Notes under the pieces: model-generated
Told to the model about the DNA's origin: nothing
What the model saw: the letters and a program-made list of their open reading frames with translations, nothing else
The model's database searches: none
Translations under genes and position numbers: made by a program
Assembly (NCBI GenBank): GCA_033977485.1
Contig: CM066993.1
Span: 33,644,501-33,708,500 of the forward strand
Direction: 5' to 3'
DNA: 64,000 nucleotides
DNA from: Hydrangea macrophylla
Lineage: Eukaryota > Streptophyta > Magnoliopsida > Cornales > Hydrangeaceae
In this document: piece after piece, positions 1-11,267 of the stretch
How the letters are laid out: each line of letters begins with the position of its first letter
Numbering within the stretch: position 1 is the stretch's first letter

Positions 1-1260
1 GAACCATTCCCTGAAGTTTGGGAACGTTTTAAAGATCTCTTGCAAGCTTGTCTACATCATGGATTTGAAAATTGGTGTCTAATTAATTTCTTTTATGAAG
101 GATTAGAACCAAAATCAAAGAATTAGTTGAAACTATGTGTCAAGGAGAATTTTTGAGTAAAACTGCCGACGGGGCTGAATCATACTTTGATTGGCTTGGA
201 GAAAATGCTTCTCAATGGGAAACAGAAGAAATTGGTAAGATGAAAAAAGCTAAAAGTTTATACCAATTACAATAAGAAGATGAATTAGCACTGAAATATG
301 AAGAATTAGCACGTAAAGTGGAAGCTATAACAGTAGGAAAAAAATCCACCTAAGAAGAAAAGAGACATTTGTGATAACTGCCATACGTTAGGACATCTTA
401 CGAATGAATGTCCTAATAGTTCAAATTTTCAAGAAATTGCTCCAGCAGAGAAAAATGCTATGAATAATTATAGGGATCCCCAAAACTCCTATGGTAGCTT
501 CAGTTAGTTAAATAGACCAGGAAACTCATACGCAACTATGCCAAGCCCGATCTTGGTCCAATGCTGCAGAGACATGTGTTGATGATCGAACTAATCTACT
601 TTAGGGATTCACCTAGCAGCCCTTAAGAGTTATGGTAAACCAACTAGCTATGTTGCTTCCATAGCATCTGCACTTGGATATACAACTCTTGGTACTCACA
701 CAAGACTCTTTCACTTTTTTTGGTAGGGATTCGTACCAGTCTAACTGGAGAAATCCTCCAAATCATATGTATACCAAAGAAAGTATTTTAAAATTTCAAC
801 CTCAACAGTATCCTCCTCAAAATAATCAGTTGTATTTACCTCCTCCACCTCAATTTCAATAAACACAAAATACATATCCTAATACAAAACAAAATTCTAA
901 TGTTTATGTGCCTCTGCACAAGAAAGTACAAGAGGAACCTTTACAGTCTATGATGCAATAATTAATACAAATCATGGGGAAACTACAAACATCTGTGGAT
1001 AAGACTAATAATCAACATGATTCTAAAGGAAAAGACATTTTTCCTACCTAAACACAACCTAGTCCAAGGGGACAACCACAAGGTGATCCCTCAACTTCCG
1101 GTAATAGTCAACATGAACAAGTAAAAGCTATAATTATACTAAGAAGTGGCAAGATCATTGAGACTACAAATAAGGATGATAACATGCTAGAAATTGAGGA
1201 AAAAATAGATGAAGATAAAAGTGCTAATGAAGTTGAAATTGAAACCTTTGAAAAATAACA
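1..1260 (+). pseudogene. Athila-type retrotransposon gag, degenerate
   Basis: The window opens inside a gag gene. From base 1 the + strand reads a retrotransposon-gag core (EPFPEVWERFKDLLQACLHH) that resembles Athila gag. A CCHC zinc knuckle follows at 370-411 (C-x2-C-x4-H-x4-C, CDNCHTLGHLTNEC), then a proline- and glutamine-rich stretch near 740-1000. Stops and frame changes are frequent (for example the TAG at 124-126), so no full-length Gag can be made. The stretch at about 545-705 does not read as Gag in any frame and may be a small insertion or decayed sequence. The 5' LTR lies outside the window. The family call rests on motif resemblance; the Athila assignment is supported mainly by the downstream protease, RT and integrase. 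Confidence 0.8.
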
Positions 1261-1825
1261 AATTTCTCAAGAAATGAAATATCTGATTTACCAGTGGAAA
1301 AAGAAACAGAGGAAACTCCTGAATATTCTCCTCAAATTTCTTATCCACAACGATTAAGAAAACACCAAAATACTAAGAATCAGGAATATTTAGAATTATT
1401 TAAACAAGTGCATATTAATATTCCTCTCTTAGATGCGATTAATCAAGTACCTGCTTATGCAAAATTTTTAAAAGATTTATGTACTGTCAAACGTAAGCAA
1501 AATGTAGGAAAGGATGCGTATTTCGCTGACTTCGTCGAAGAAATTAATTCCATCGTACATCATAATTTACCAACAAAATTTAAAGACCCAGGTACGTACA
1601 CCAACAATATTGTGGAAATCACAAAATTAATCACGCACTCCTTGACTTAGGAGCTAGTGTAAACTTGCTTTCATATTCTGTTTATCAACAGCTTTGATTG
1701 GGTGAGCTAAAGTCTAGTCGTATGGTATTGCAACTTGCTGATAGATCTACAAAATACCCGCAAGGAATTTTGGAAGATGTTCTTGTCAAAGTTGACAAAT
1801 TCATTTTTCCAGTAGGTTTTGTCAT
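1261..1825 (+). pseudogene. Athila gag C-terminus and first part of protease, split by LARD1
   Basis: An open stretch from 1294 (YPQRLRK..., then HINIPLLDAINQVPAYAKFL) is the conserved Athila segment upstream of the aspartic protease. The protease active-site region follows after a frame change near 1640: bases about 1642-1660 read LDLGASVNLL, the DLGAS form usual in Athila. The segment LQLADRSTKYPQGILEDVLV (from about 1728) and then VDKFIFPVGFVI lead directly into the LARD1 insertion at 1825/1826. The remainder of the protease resumes at 14483 in the same element. In-frame stops are present before and after the active site. Confidence 0.85.
1821..1825. repeat. Left target-site duplication of LARD1 (GTCAT)
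   Basis: GTCAT at 1821-1825 is repeated at 14478-14482, directly outside the two LTR ends. Removing 1826-14482 brings the two halves of the Athila protease reading back together (FVI followed by LDTEPV), which proves the insertion point. Confidence 0.95.
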
Positions 1826-4710
1826 TGTGGATATCGCATTTTTTCTTACCCACAGCTTTTCTAAAACTCTTTTTCAATTAAAAAAAATAAAACACGAATC
1901 GCCACTTATTTTTAAAAGGAAATTTAGGAAACCAATTGAAAGCAAACTGATCTTTTTTGAAAACTAGAGATTTCTAGGTCTGGGGATTATGGAATAAGAG
2001 GGGAAGGAGCCCGGCAGACTAAAACACCCCCTCTCATCATATCTCGCAATAGGCCTCTACAAACATCCTCTTAATCGAATAATTAATCTATGCATGCCCT
2101 CAACTGTACATACATATAAATATATATTACAAAAGCATATCTAAAGGGTGTAAGATTGTTAATGATAAAAACAACATTCAAAATCACATAATTCAATTAG
2201 CAAGCAATATGTTATGCAATAGGGAACAAGATAACTTACTCGAGATCCAGCCGCAAATATGAAAACATGTAATGCATGCAAGTAAATAAAAACCTAAGGG
2301 AGTCTCTAATCTATATATACACATAAGGCAAGACCTAATTCTAAGATGTCGCGCATGAAGTCGAAAAATCAATTAAATCAAGAAATTAAATAGACTAAAG
2401 AGGAGTTTGAGAAATCATGCCTCAATAGCACTGCAAAACAGAGGGTTAGTCCACATACCTTAATCAAGATATAGTATGAAATTCTAAATAATATCCTTAA
2501 ACTTTTAGCTTAAATCTATCAAGTATGAAAGAATTAACATAATTATGAATTCCTTTTAATTAGTTGGAAATGCAACACTTCTATAGATATACAAGTCTCA
2601 ACTAGCAGCCAATGTAATGTCCATATAGAGATGGTGTAGTCCCAACATGGTCATAAGAAACTCACAATTAGGTTCAATTAAGTGCAATTTAATCCCAATG
2701 CAAAATGGGTTCTAGTTACAAGTATCAATCTATATGGATGAATGCATATAGATATATAAACATGAACAAGAATAAACTATATGAATTATTCATTAATTTG
2801 GATCATTTAGCCTCTGTATTTAAGTTTAATTGATTATTATTAAAACATGGTTTAAGACCTAGGTCATAGAAAAGTCATTTGGACCATTATTTACAAAGTT
2901 AGTCAAATCTGTCATAAAATTCTGAAAATTACAGAGACCAGACCAGAACTTCAAAAAACGAAAAAGCATGTTTCCCATGGTTTGATGTTGGTGAATTTTG
3001 GACACAAGATTCCTATATGAGTCTAGTTTTCAACCCAAAAAGAAAAATAAAAGATCAACGACTCAATCTCTGGGGAAAAGGTAAAAACCAGACATCACTC
3101 AGAGATTTACAAATCTCTGTCCAGAGATTTTGTACGATTTTCTAAAAATAGTAAACAATCAGAATCACTTTGATCTTTTTAGGGGATCTTGTCAACACAT
3201 TAAACGTCATATCAAAATTATTTAGGGTAAAAAATGTTTGATTAAGGTTCTGATTTACTTATTTTGAAATTGATTTGCTATTCTGAAACTCTGGACAGAA
3301 TATGGTTGTCTCACAAAACCTATGACCAAACAATGTTATCCATGAGATCTAACCAAAACAAAAATTTCAGTGGTAGATCTTTGTGTTATTGAAACTCTCC
3401 AGTTGGTTTTATTCAATTCCAACGGTCCATTATTTAACTAAAAATCCTTGATCAAAACTGGTTCATGAATTCACTGCTCCACTATTGGGGCTTATCACCC
3501 TTTTGTTACATCTACCATCCAAGCCATGGACATTGGCTTATCCTAATCTAACTCTCATTTCCATTGAGGGTTATTGGAGATATGAGAATGACTATAACTC
3601 ATGAATTCCAAAAGGACATAGAAAAAATCCCATGAAACTCCAAGTTAGAGAATCCAAGTCAAGAATATGGACTTGTACCCATCTACTTGCTTATAAATGA
3701 TGATCAAACCTTGGCTCCCATGTGAAGCATAAGCTTACATGTAATCAAAAGATCAAACTCAAGAGCTTTCAAGAGAGATATTGAAGATCTCCAAGAATCT
3801 CAAGAGAAAAGCATAAAAAGAAGAAGTAATATAAAAACCAAGAGAGTAAGTGCTCTAAATCCACCAACGAATCTTTTAGAAAAAACTGTTTACTTCAAGT
3901 TCATAAGCATTATTGATCCAAACCAAAGAAAGAAACAAAAGAATGAAAACATAACTAAAATTTAGAGGATCATCTTCCACCTATCCTCAACTTCTTGGTA
4001 TTTCTTAAACTTCTTTTGGAATCTCTAACTATCAAAGTTTAAAGAAGATTCAAGTCTAAGAATGAGAGAGTGATAGAAATTCTAGAATCAAAAACTAGAA
4101 AAAAAAAAAAAAAAAAAAGGGAATCCCTTGTAATGGGATATTCACCCCTATATATAGGCAAACTTTAGAGGTTTATGTTGGTAATTTCATAGTAAAAACC
4201 CTAATTTCAGATATCCTTTTGAAGGTAAAAAACGCAATATATCAAAGCTGGCAGACGCAAAAACGCGACACTCAATGGAGACGGAAGCGACATTCAATGA
4301 CTGCCGGAGCGAGACTCACTGATTGCCGGCGCGGCATTTAGTGAGTGCCGATGCGGCATTCAAAGAATGCCGCAGAAAACTCCGCGGACTGCCGTCTTTT
4401 TTGGAATTATAATTTTTGCGGCATTTGGTGCATTTTTGCGGCTATCAGTGAAAGTCGTTGCGGCACTTTCTGACTGTCGTACGTCAATCAGAGAGTGTCG
4501 TAGCGGCAACCCGTGACTGCTGCAAAATGCGCTATGTGCCATTTTCTTCTATTCTCTATTTTTCTTCTTTCTTCCTTTTTGTTTGAATTGCCGAGCCTTT
4601 CCAAGAGCTTGAATCACTTTTGGAAGTCGTAGATTAATTGGATATTGTCATCATCAGATTTGGAGGTAACACTTCCCTTAATTCGACGTTTGGTCAAAAT
4701 TGGGGTGACA
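1826..4710 (-). repeat. LARD1 3' LTR (left copy)
   Basis: 2885 bp, homologous along its length to 11268-14477. The plus-strand left end reads TGTGGATATCGC and the right end GGGGTGACA. The right copy ends GGGGTGTCTACA, so this copy lost 3 bp next to its terminus. Inside are a run of about 20 A (about 4099-4118) and, at about 4255-4520, a GC-richer cluster of short repeats around TGCCGGCGCGGCA. This copy lacks the 265-bp and about 55-bp segments present in the right LTR. Confidence 0.9.
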
Positions 4711-4728
4711 GTTTGCCCCTCTTCGACA
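4711..4728 (-). other. LARD1 polypurine tract
   Basis: On the minus strand GTCGAAGAGGGGCAAACTG sits immediately before the left-hand (3') LTR, the position of the plus-strand DNA primer in LTR retrotransposons. It is purine-rich and ends at the LTR boundary. Confidence 0.65.
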
Positions 4729-5204
4729 GAGCCTGTAGAGCAACGCATGTCACAAGTTAATGTCAAAGTCTGTGTGAAGAGAAGCCTTTGACCAAACTGT
4801 CAGATTTAGGTAAAACAAAATGCGTTGCAAAAGAAAACAGGCGCGCAGCAATAGTTCATGATGGTCGTGCTCAATGATGGGCTGCCTACGTATCCATTTA
4901 GGAATCAGACCAAGACGTAGTTCGGGCAAGGGCAAACACACACAATCACAAGTAGTCATACAATTGAATGCACATGTCTTGTCGTAATGCACGTGTTCAT
5001 GCAATGATGACTATTAATGCAACTTTGTGCTCTATAATTGATGTGATTCTAAAATGTGCAATCCTGATGTTTTTAGATGTAATCCATGCCTTATGCTACT
5101 CAATGCTCATGTTAATTCTCTTCAAGATACGCGGTCGTTTTTGCCGAAAGGACGAACGTAATTGACTGGGCGATGCTTCGCGACTTAGACCCCGGTGTCA
5201 ATGC
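4729..5204. other. LARD1 interior, non-coding, with conserved block copy 1
   Basis: No supported coding sequence. At 4880-4928 is the first of three copies of a block of about 50 bp (plus strand GCTGCCTACGTATCC, then GGAATCAGACC, then ACGTAGTTC). The other copies are at about 7561-7610 and 7661-7709. Short open frames here are not gene-like. Confidence 0.6.
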
Positions 5205-5510
5205 GGGTTTGCTCTAAAAATCCGTAGCCGCTCGGATATGTTTGCTCTGAAAAATCCACAGTCGCTTGGCCCTGTTGGATATGTTTGCTCTGAAAAATTT
5301 ACAGCCGCTCGGCCCCATCGGATATGTTTTCTCTGAAAATCTACAGCCGCTCGGGCCCGTTGGATATGTTTGCTCTGAAAATCCGCAACCACTCGGCCCC
5401 GTCAGATATGTTTGCTTTGAAAATCCGCAGCCGCTCGGCCCCATTGGACATGTTTGCTTTGAAACATCCGCAGCCACTCGGCCTTGTCAGATATGTTTGC
5501 TCATTTCAAT
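5205..5510. repeat. Minisatellite of about 42 bp (about 6-7 copies) in LARD1
   Basis: Tandem units of about 42 bp built on GCCGCTCGGCCC plus GGATATGTTTGCTCTGAAAA. They stay open in several frames on both strands, which gives spurious overlapping ORFs. Units differ by scattered substitutions. There are no spacers of unrelated sequence, so it is not CRISPR-like. Confidence 0.9.
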
Positions 5511-5539
5511 CGTCAAGATCGGGAGTTAGTCATATATGT

Positions 5540-6650
5540 TCAATTTAATTTTCAAAATTAAAAGTCGATCAGACTCAAATCAATTCATTCTTCTAAAATC
5601 AGGAGTCTTTCAGATTCAAGTCAATTCATTCTTCTAAATTCAGGAGTCTTTTAGACTCAAATTAATTCATCTTTTTCACCGGGAGTCAATTAGACTTAAA
5701 TCAATTTATTCTTATAAAATCAGGAGTCATTCAGACTCAAATCAATTCATCTTTTCAAAACTGGGAGTCAATCAGACTTAAATAATTTTATTCTTCTAAA
5801 ATCAGGAGTCTTTCAGACTCAAATTAATTCATCTTTTCAAAATCGGGAGTCAATTAGACTCAAATCAATTTATTCTTCTTAAATCAGGAGTCTTTCAGAC
5901 TCAAATCAATTCATCGTTTCAAAACCAGGAGTCAATCATACTCAAATCAATTTCTATTTCCCGATTGGGAGTCAAAAAGAATTTTAATTTTCAAAATCGG
6001 GAGTTTAAATGAGACTAAAAGAATCATTGAGGACTAAAGCGAATGTGAGGTTGCCATTGAGGACTAACACAGATACCATAATGGACTAACGAGGGTTGCC
6101 ATCAAGGATTGCCACAGAGGATTAACGAGGATTGCCATTGACGCCTGAGAGAGATTGCTTTTGAGGCCTAACAGAGATTGCCATAGAGGACTAATCAGGA
6201 AAGTCGCCTGATTGGGAGTTAAGTTGACTTAAACAATTTTTTATTTTTAATCAGACTCAAAAGCTTTCAAAAAAATCAAGAGTCGATTTGACTCAAACAT
6301 ATTTCTACTTCTCAGCAATTCGGAGTCAAACAGACTCAAAGAATTTCTCATTTCCAAATTTTTGGAGTAGATCAGACTCAAAACAAATCCTATTTCCAAA
6401 ACTCAAATTTTTTATTTTCAAGTTGTGAGTCGATCGGACTCAAATCATTCAAATTTTTCAAAAATTGGGAGGCAATTTGCCTCAACAAGAACTTTTACAA
6501 AATCTGGAGTTCATCAGATTCGAAGAATTTTTGTTTCACAAAATTGGGAGTCGAATCGGACTTAATGAATTTTTAAATTTTCTAAAAATAGAAGTCGAAT
6601 TAGACTCAAAGAATTATCTTATTTCAAAAACAGAGATCGTTATAGAAGAC
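5540..6650. repeat. Second minisatellite of about 42 bp in LARD1 (GGGAGTCAATCAGACTCAAA)
   Basis: More than 15 degenerate units whose core reads (G/A)GGAGTCxxTCAGACTCAAA, followed by TCAATTCATTCTTCTAAAAT or similar. They are regular to about 6000, interrupted at about 6030-6200 by a different repeat, then continue more diverged to about 6650. The period is close to that of the preceding array although the sequence is unrelated. Confidence 0.85.
6030..6210. repeat. Short repeat of about 30 bp (TTGCCATTGAGGACTAAC) in LARD1
   Basis: About five to six copies of a 28-33 bp unit with the core TTGCCAT(T/A)GAGGACTAAC. It reappears at about 6635-6745 on the far side of the second part of the GAGTCAATCAGACTC array. 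Coding potential is absent. Confidence 0.7.
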
Positions 6651-6745
6651 TAACAGGGATTGTCATTGAGGCCTAAAGATTCCCATAAAGAAGCTGCCAA
6701 TGAGGACTAACGCTTATAAAGAGAAGTTGCCAATGAGGACTCAGG

Positions 6746-8900
6746 GAGTTGATTTTTTTCAAAATTTGGGGAGTCTTGAGATTCAAAGAATTTGGACTGA
6801 GCTGATAGAAAGAATGATTTTCTGCATTCGTAGACCTTTAGAAGAAACGCATCGATCTTGTCAAAAGAGGGAAGTCACCTTTGTCCCTAGTCTTGGACTT
6901 TTCTTATAATGTCACTTTAGCATTATGTTGTGAATCTTGTGATAGTATTCGAAACCTCTGCTCGTATTGCTCTTGGGATGCTCATGGAGACTTGTCAAAT
7001 CTTTGTTCATCATCTAGAGCCCACACAATTGAGACCATTCATTGACTCACCAAAGGGGGATGGACCTGACAAAGCTAATTACACAAGACAACTGACTCAA
7101 ATTCTGTATTAATGTGTTTTCACCGTGAATAATGTATCGTCTCACTTTTTCTTCGTCAACTTACAAATGGCAATGCTTAGGTAATAAATCTAAACTTCCC
7201 CTTTTGATTTAACGAATTCTTTGCCCATCTAGAATGTGCTTCAAATTAGTGCTTTTGCTTATAGAATGAAAGGCACTCTATTTTAATCTTTTCAAAACAA
7301 ACTCACTTTCTTGAGAACTTGCCTTTGGTATAGAGGGCTTTTGGCAAACAAAGTTTGCCCCTAGTTTGAAAGAGACCTGGGAGCTTGCTTCTATGATAAA
7401 GAGGTTTTCAGCAAACGAAGTTTGCCCCTAATTTGGCGATATATACGCGGTTTTGGGCAAACTTACGCAAGTTTGCCCCCCTAGTCTGAAGGAAGGAAAC
7501 CTAAGGTGCAAAGGGTGATGCTAACAGTTTAGGGATCGTTATGGACCGAGAACCTTGGAAGGTTTGCCTACTTCCCCGAACGGAAATTAGGTCCAAAGTA
7601 GTTCGGCCAAGGCCAAAAAGAAAGATACCAAGATATGATGGGTGATGACCAAACCGAGCAGGTTGCCTACGTACCCCTATGCGGGAATCAGGTCAAAATA
7701 TAGTTCATCGACTCTAGATGTCTCGAAAAAAGGCTTCAAGAATTTGTAGGCTCTTCGAGCCATGCTCCCATATGGGTCCAATGAGTGTTCTTAAAATGGG
7801 TTGCATGTGGTAGCCTTTTAACAGGATGATGAGAACACGAACTTCTTCTCCTTTTTTTTATTTGATGGTTGATTCTTTTCGCCTTTTCTCTATCCAGTCA
7901 ATGTTTACAACTCTCATAATACATCGTCTTTTAATCATACTCTATCATACTCACAAAGCAATATCAGCCTTCCAAATCACTCTTCAAAGATATCTCTGCA
8001 TTATTTAGGCCCACTTATCCATTGAGCCTCTCACAAAAATTTAAGATTTATTGATACTTTCGAATCTCTCTTTCCGTTTACAATTCATTTTCTTTATGTA
8101 GAACAACCCAAAGCCTTGCGATAATTCATGTGCTAATGATGTACTTTGAAGTGCCCAAGAATTCTCAATCTTATTTATTCTCTGCCTTTTCTTTTCTCTT
8201 TTCGTACTGTCTCTTATTCTCTTCATGATTTTGACTGGCTAGGATTCGGATTTCAAAATTAACACGCGTATTATTTTTTATTATTTTTTTTGCTCTAACT
8301 TTTGCCTAGCTGTCCTTTCAGGTTTTCATCCTAGCGAGCTCTTTCTTTTTTCTCTCTCTCTCGCTCTCTCTCTTTTTTTCCTTTTTTGAAAGAACAAGTT
8401 CATTTCAAAAATGTAGCTACCATCAAGGACCAATTTTATGGCTTTGGACTAGTTGGGCTCATCTTTTAAGCTTGGTATTTGAGAAAAGGGGATGGTGAGC
8501 AAGCATCAAGAAGTTCCAAGTGCATCTTTTCAAGATTGAGTAAGAGCATCTTTAAATTCTTAAAGTAAAGCTAATCATTTCTCTAATCCTCATTGGATTT
8601 GGTACATAATTTGCTTTGATCATTTGGGGATCCTTTTTAATGCAAAGTTTTATTAACATAGTATTTTCTATAATCGTTTGAAAAAGTGACTTTTCCTTTT
8701 CTTCTTCTTTCCTTTTTTCATTGGCTTAATGATCCATATATTCATGACTTAGCACACTGAATCAAGCTGAATGAGATTTTATTCAACTAGTAGAGAAAGA
8801 GGGTTACATTACTTGACTCGATAAATAAAGCCTTGAAAAATAACTGACTGACTCAAAGACATGACAGGACTTGACACTTGACTCCTACTTGATATGACTT
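6746..8900. other. LARD1 interior, non-coding
   Basis: I see no coding region. The segment at 7316-7490 carries three imperfect copies of GGCAAACxAAGTTTGCCCCTA, with partly palindromic halves. Two conserved blocks with TTGCCTAC and GTAGTTC lie at 7561-7610 and 7661-7709. A CT-rich stretch occupies about 8345-8385. The open frames at 6465-7112 and 7826-8226 look fortuitous: they show no motif and no homology I recognise. Confidence 0.6.
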
Positions 8901-9900
8901 GATTACCAGACTATACTTGACATGGTCTCAACCGGAGTGTCATAGATGATTTTCAATTTACTGGGTCTCCAACAGTATCAGTTCCAAACACTATCACTTC
9001 ACTATCATCATTTGGACCTTCGGGTTCGCCTTTCCCCAATAACTCGTGTGCGTAGACACCATCCACATCCATGGCCTAATTTTTAGCGGGACAGTATTCA
9101 TTTGACTCATACCAAGTGTTGTCAATGCCCATTTCAAAAAGCTTGCAAGTCATTATGCCAAAGGTCACTCAGTGGATTCAGTGAAGGAGTGATAATTTTT
9201 TTATCAATGAGATCTTGGATTTCATGGCGAAGTCTTGTGCAATAATCGGTCTTGTGGCCATGGGTCTGATGGTAACCACAGTACAATGAGGAATTATAGT
9301 TGCGGGGTATGGGACTTGGTGGTGGCCTTGGGTCCAGGGGTTTGAGATGGCCTTTCTTGACGAGGTGGTCAAGGGCTGTGGATAATGGTATGCCGAGGTT
9401 GGTGAAGGTTCTTGCTTTGTGGGTTTAGCTTGATTTTCGATTTGATTTTGAGTTGGCTTTTGGGTTAGAGGGGATTGGACCTAGGTATGGACTTGAGATC
9501 GGAAATGGTTTTTGGAGATTGGCTAGGCATAACTGTAGATTTTTGTTATTGGTTGGGTTTGGATATGGGCTTTGGTGCTTGGTTGGGTGATCCATTATTC
9601 CCTTCCTTAGTTTGTTCACCACTACCTCATTCAAATCCTCTTGTTTTTTGAGTAACTGACAGAGCTCAAGCGTCAGCCTTCCAATTGATTCACCCTTAAG
9701 TTCTATTGCTCAATAATGGTATGTAGCTTGTTCACTCTTTCTTCCAAAACTCTGTGGGCCATTGGCAGATTTGTCTCAGCGTGATGGTCCATGATCTCCT
9801 CTAATCAAGAAAGACGAGCCCAAGAAGGTTAGAAGTGTCCTTACTAGGGGATCTAGTTGTTCCACTCTTTCTATAAATCCAATAACATAGAGAGGTAAAA
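8900..9900 (-). pseudogene. LARD1 gag relic (Ogre/Tat-like)
   Basis: On the minus strand, about 9300 down to 9180 reads a gag zinc-finger variant, C-G-Y-H-x4-H-x4-C followed by RLRHEIQDLIDKK. This C-x2-H-x4-H-x4-C plus 'RLRHEIQDLI' pattern is characteristic of Gag in Ogre/Tat-type Ty3/gypsy elements. Upstream on the minus strand (about 9640-9380) is a proline- and serine-rich stretch (NQAPKPISKPN), as in Gag linkers. Frame changes separate the pieces, so the gene is dead. It is the only protein-coding relic I can recognise in LARD1 and it fixes the element's orientation as minus. Confidence 0.7.
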
Positions 9901-11214
9901 GGTCCGCATACATAATTGATTTTCAAGAGGCAAGGAATCTTGAGGAACTATTGGATTACTTTGATCTTGATTGGAAAGCGGATGTTGTGAATTTGTATTC
10001 TACATGCATGCAAATGATATTGATTGATACGATGAGAGTGCAAAAAAATGCATGTTTGATGATTTGATGTGGCTAACTGCATGCACCGCACACATGGCAC
10101 ACGGATGAAATGCAGGTGTGTGTGCGCCTATTCTATATGCAAAAGAAAGGAAAATTCTAGTCCTAGCACATAAAACACATAAGCACATAAAATCCTCACT
10201 CATGTCAAATGCGCCAATTTTACCTCTCATTGTGATCCTCACTACCCTTTTAAAGGTCGGATATTCAAAATTTTTTGAAATTCATTTGAAAATCATTTCT
10301 TTAAATGATGAGATCTTTCAAAAACAATTCTCAAGGATTTTGAATCTTTTATTTAAAAATGAGGATGTGAAAATATTTCTCAATAAAGATGATTGGATTG
10401 AAAATTTGCTTTGAAATTCATTTGAAGAGCATTTCTTCCAAAAACAATTCCCAAAATTTTTTGGATTTTTCCTCAGAAGATGGCCATGTGAAAATATACT
10501 TTAACAAAGATTAGTTTGGGGCTTTAATCAAAAAGTGAGCTCCAAAGATTTTGAAAGTGTGATTTTTTGAAAAACCTTGGGGTGAAGATGGCAAAAAATC
10601 TTGGTTGCTTACAAAGATGGATTTAAAATTCTTTGAGTAGAAGGCTTACATGATCGGGTTATCACCGTACTTTTCATGAATTCGAATACATACAAGGTCA
10701 ATGATGCTTAGCCATCAAGATATAAGAATTGTAATCTTATAATCAGGATTTGGGCATGTTTCCAAACGTCATAGGACGTGAAGAAAAAAATTGCTCAAAA
10801 GCAATTAAGAGGTTACACATCTTTCTTCAAGCAAGTATCCTCATCATCTCAAGTAATCCCTTCTGGGCATACAAAACTTCCTAACACATAACCTTAATCA
10901 AGAATTGATTTCCTAAGATTGAAAGGTTCTATGGAAGCTTCTATGCAAAAGCTGGGTTTTGGTCGAATAAGGGACCCTTGACACACATCCGATACGATGC
11001 TTCATATACTAATGCATGTACGAGACCAAGGGTGATCACACAGTCCCATGATGGCTTGACCAACCGGGTTGCCCCGAGACTCCAAGGTCATAGTTCTATA
11101 CAATTGACTGGCTGGACATGCAAGTGCAATGCAACATGCACACAAAAATTAATCAATTCGATTAAAAGGATGCTTTCAAGTCTAATCCTTGAGTGAACCC
11201 AAAATTAGGAATTT
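9901..11214. other. LARD1 5' leader region (minus orientation), non-coding
   Basis: Lies between the gag relic and the primer site. It is AT-rich, with repeated TTGAAATTCATTTGAA and TTTTGAAA motifs at about 10260-10580 (two imperfect copies of a unit of about 150 bp) but no recognisable protein. The 98-codon frame at 10118-10414 on the plus strand has no known motif. Confidence 0.5.
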
Positions 11215-11264
11215 CTGGTCTGCGAAACCAGAGATTCTGGATTCGATCCCCAGCAGAGTCCCCA
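11215..11264 (-). other. Extended primer-binding site: copy of tRNA-Arg 3' half with CCA
   Basis: On the minus strand TGGGGACTCTGCTGGGGATC starts three bases inside the right-hand (5') LTR, as a primer site should. Read on the plus strand, the match runs well past a normal 18-nt site. There is an anticodon stem CTGGT/ACCAG (11215-11219/11227-11231) around the 7-nt loop CTGCGAA, variable bases AGATT, T arm CTGGA-TTCGATC-CCCAG (11237-11253), acceptor strand CAGAGTC (11254-11260), a discriminator C and CCA (11262-11264). This matches the 3' half of plant tRNA-Arg (ACG type) as I remember it. The D arm and 5' acceptor strand are absent, so it is not a tRNA gene. Confidence 0.8.
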
Positions 11265-11267
11265 GAT

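Noticed and set aside
5198..5548. Several overlapping open frames on both strands (GPSGCGF- and GPVGYVCSE-type repeats)
   Set aside because: They are translations of the 42-bp minisatellite; period divisible by three keeps frames open. No start context or known motif.
5205..6650. CRISPR-like repeat arrays
   Set aside because: Repeat units are contiguous with no unique spacers, in a plant retrotransposon context.
11215..11264. tRNA-Arg gene
   Set aside because: Only the 3' half is present, it carries an encoded CCA and lies exactly at the primer-binding position next to an LTR.
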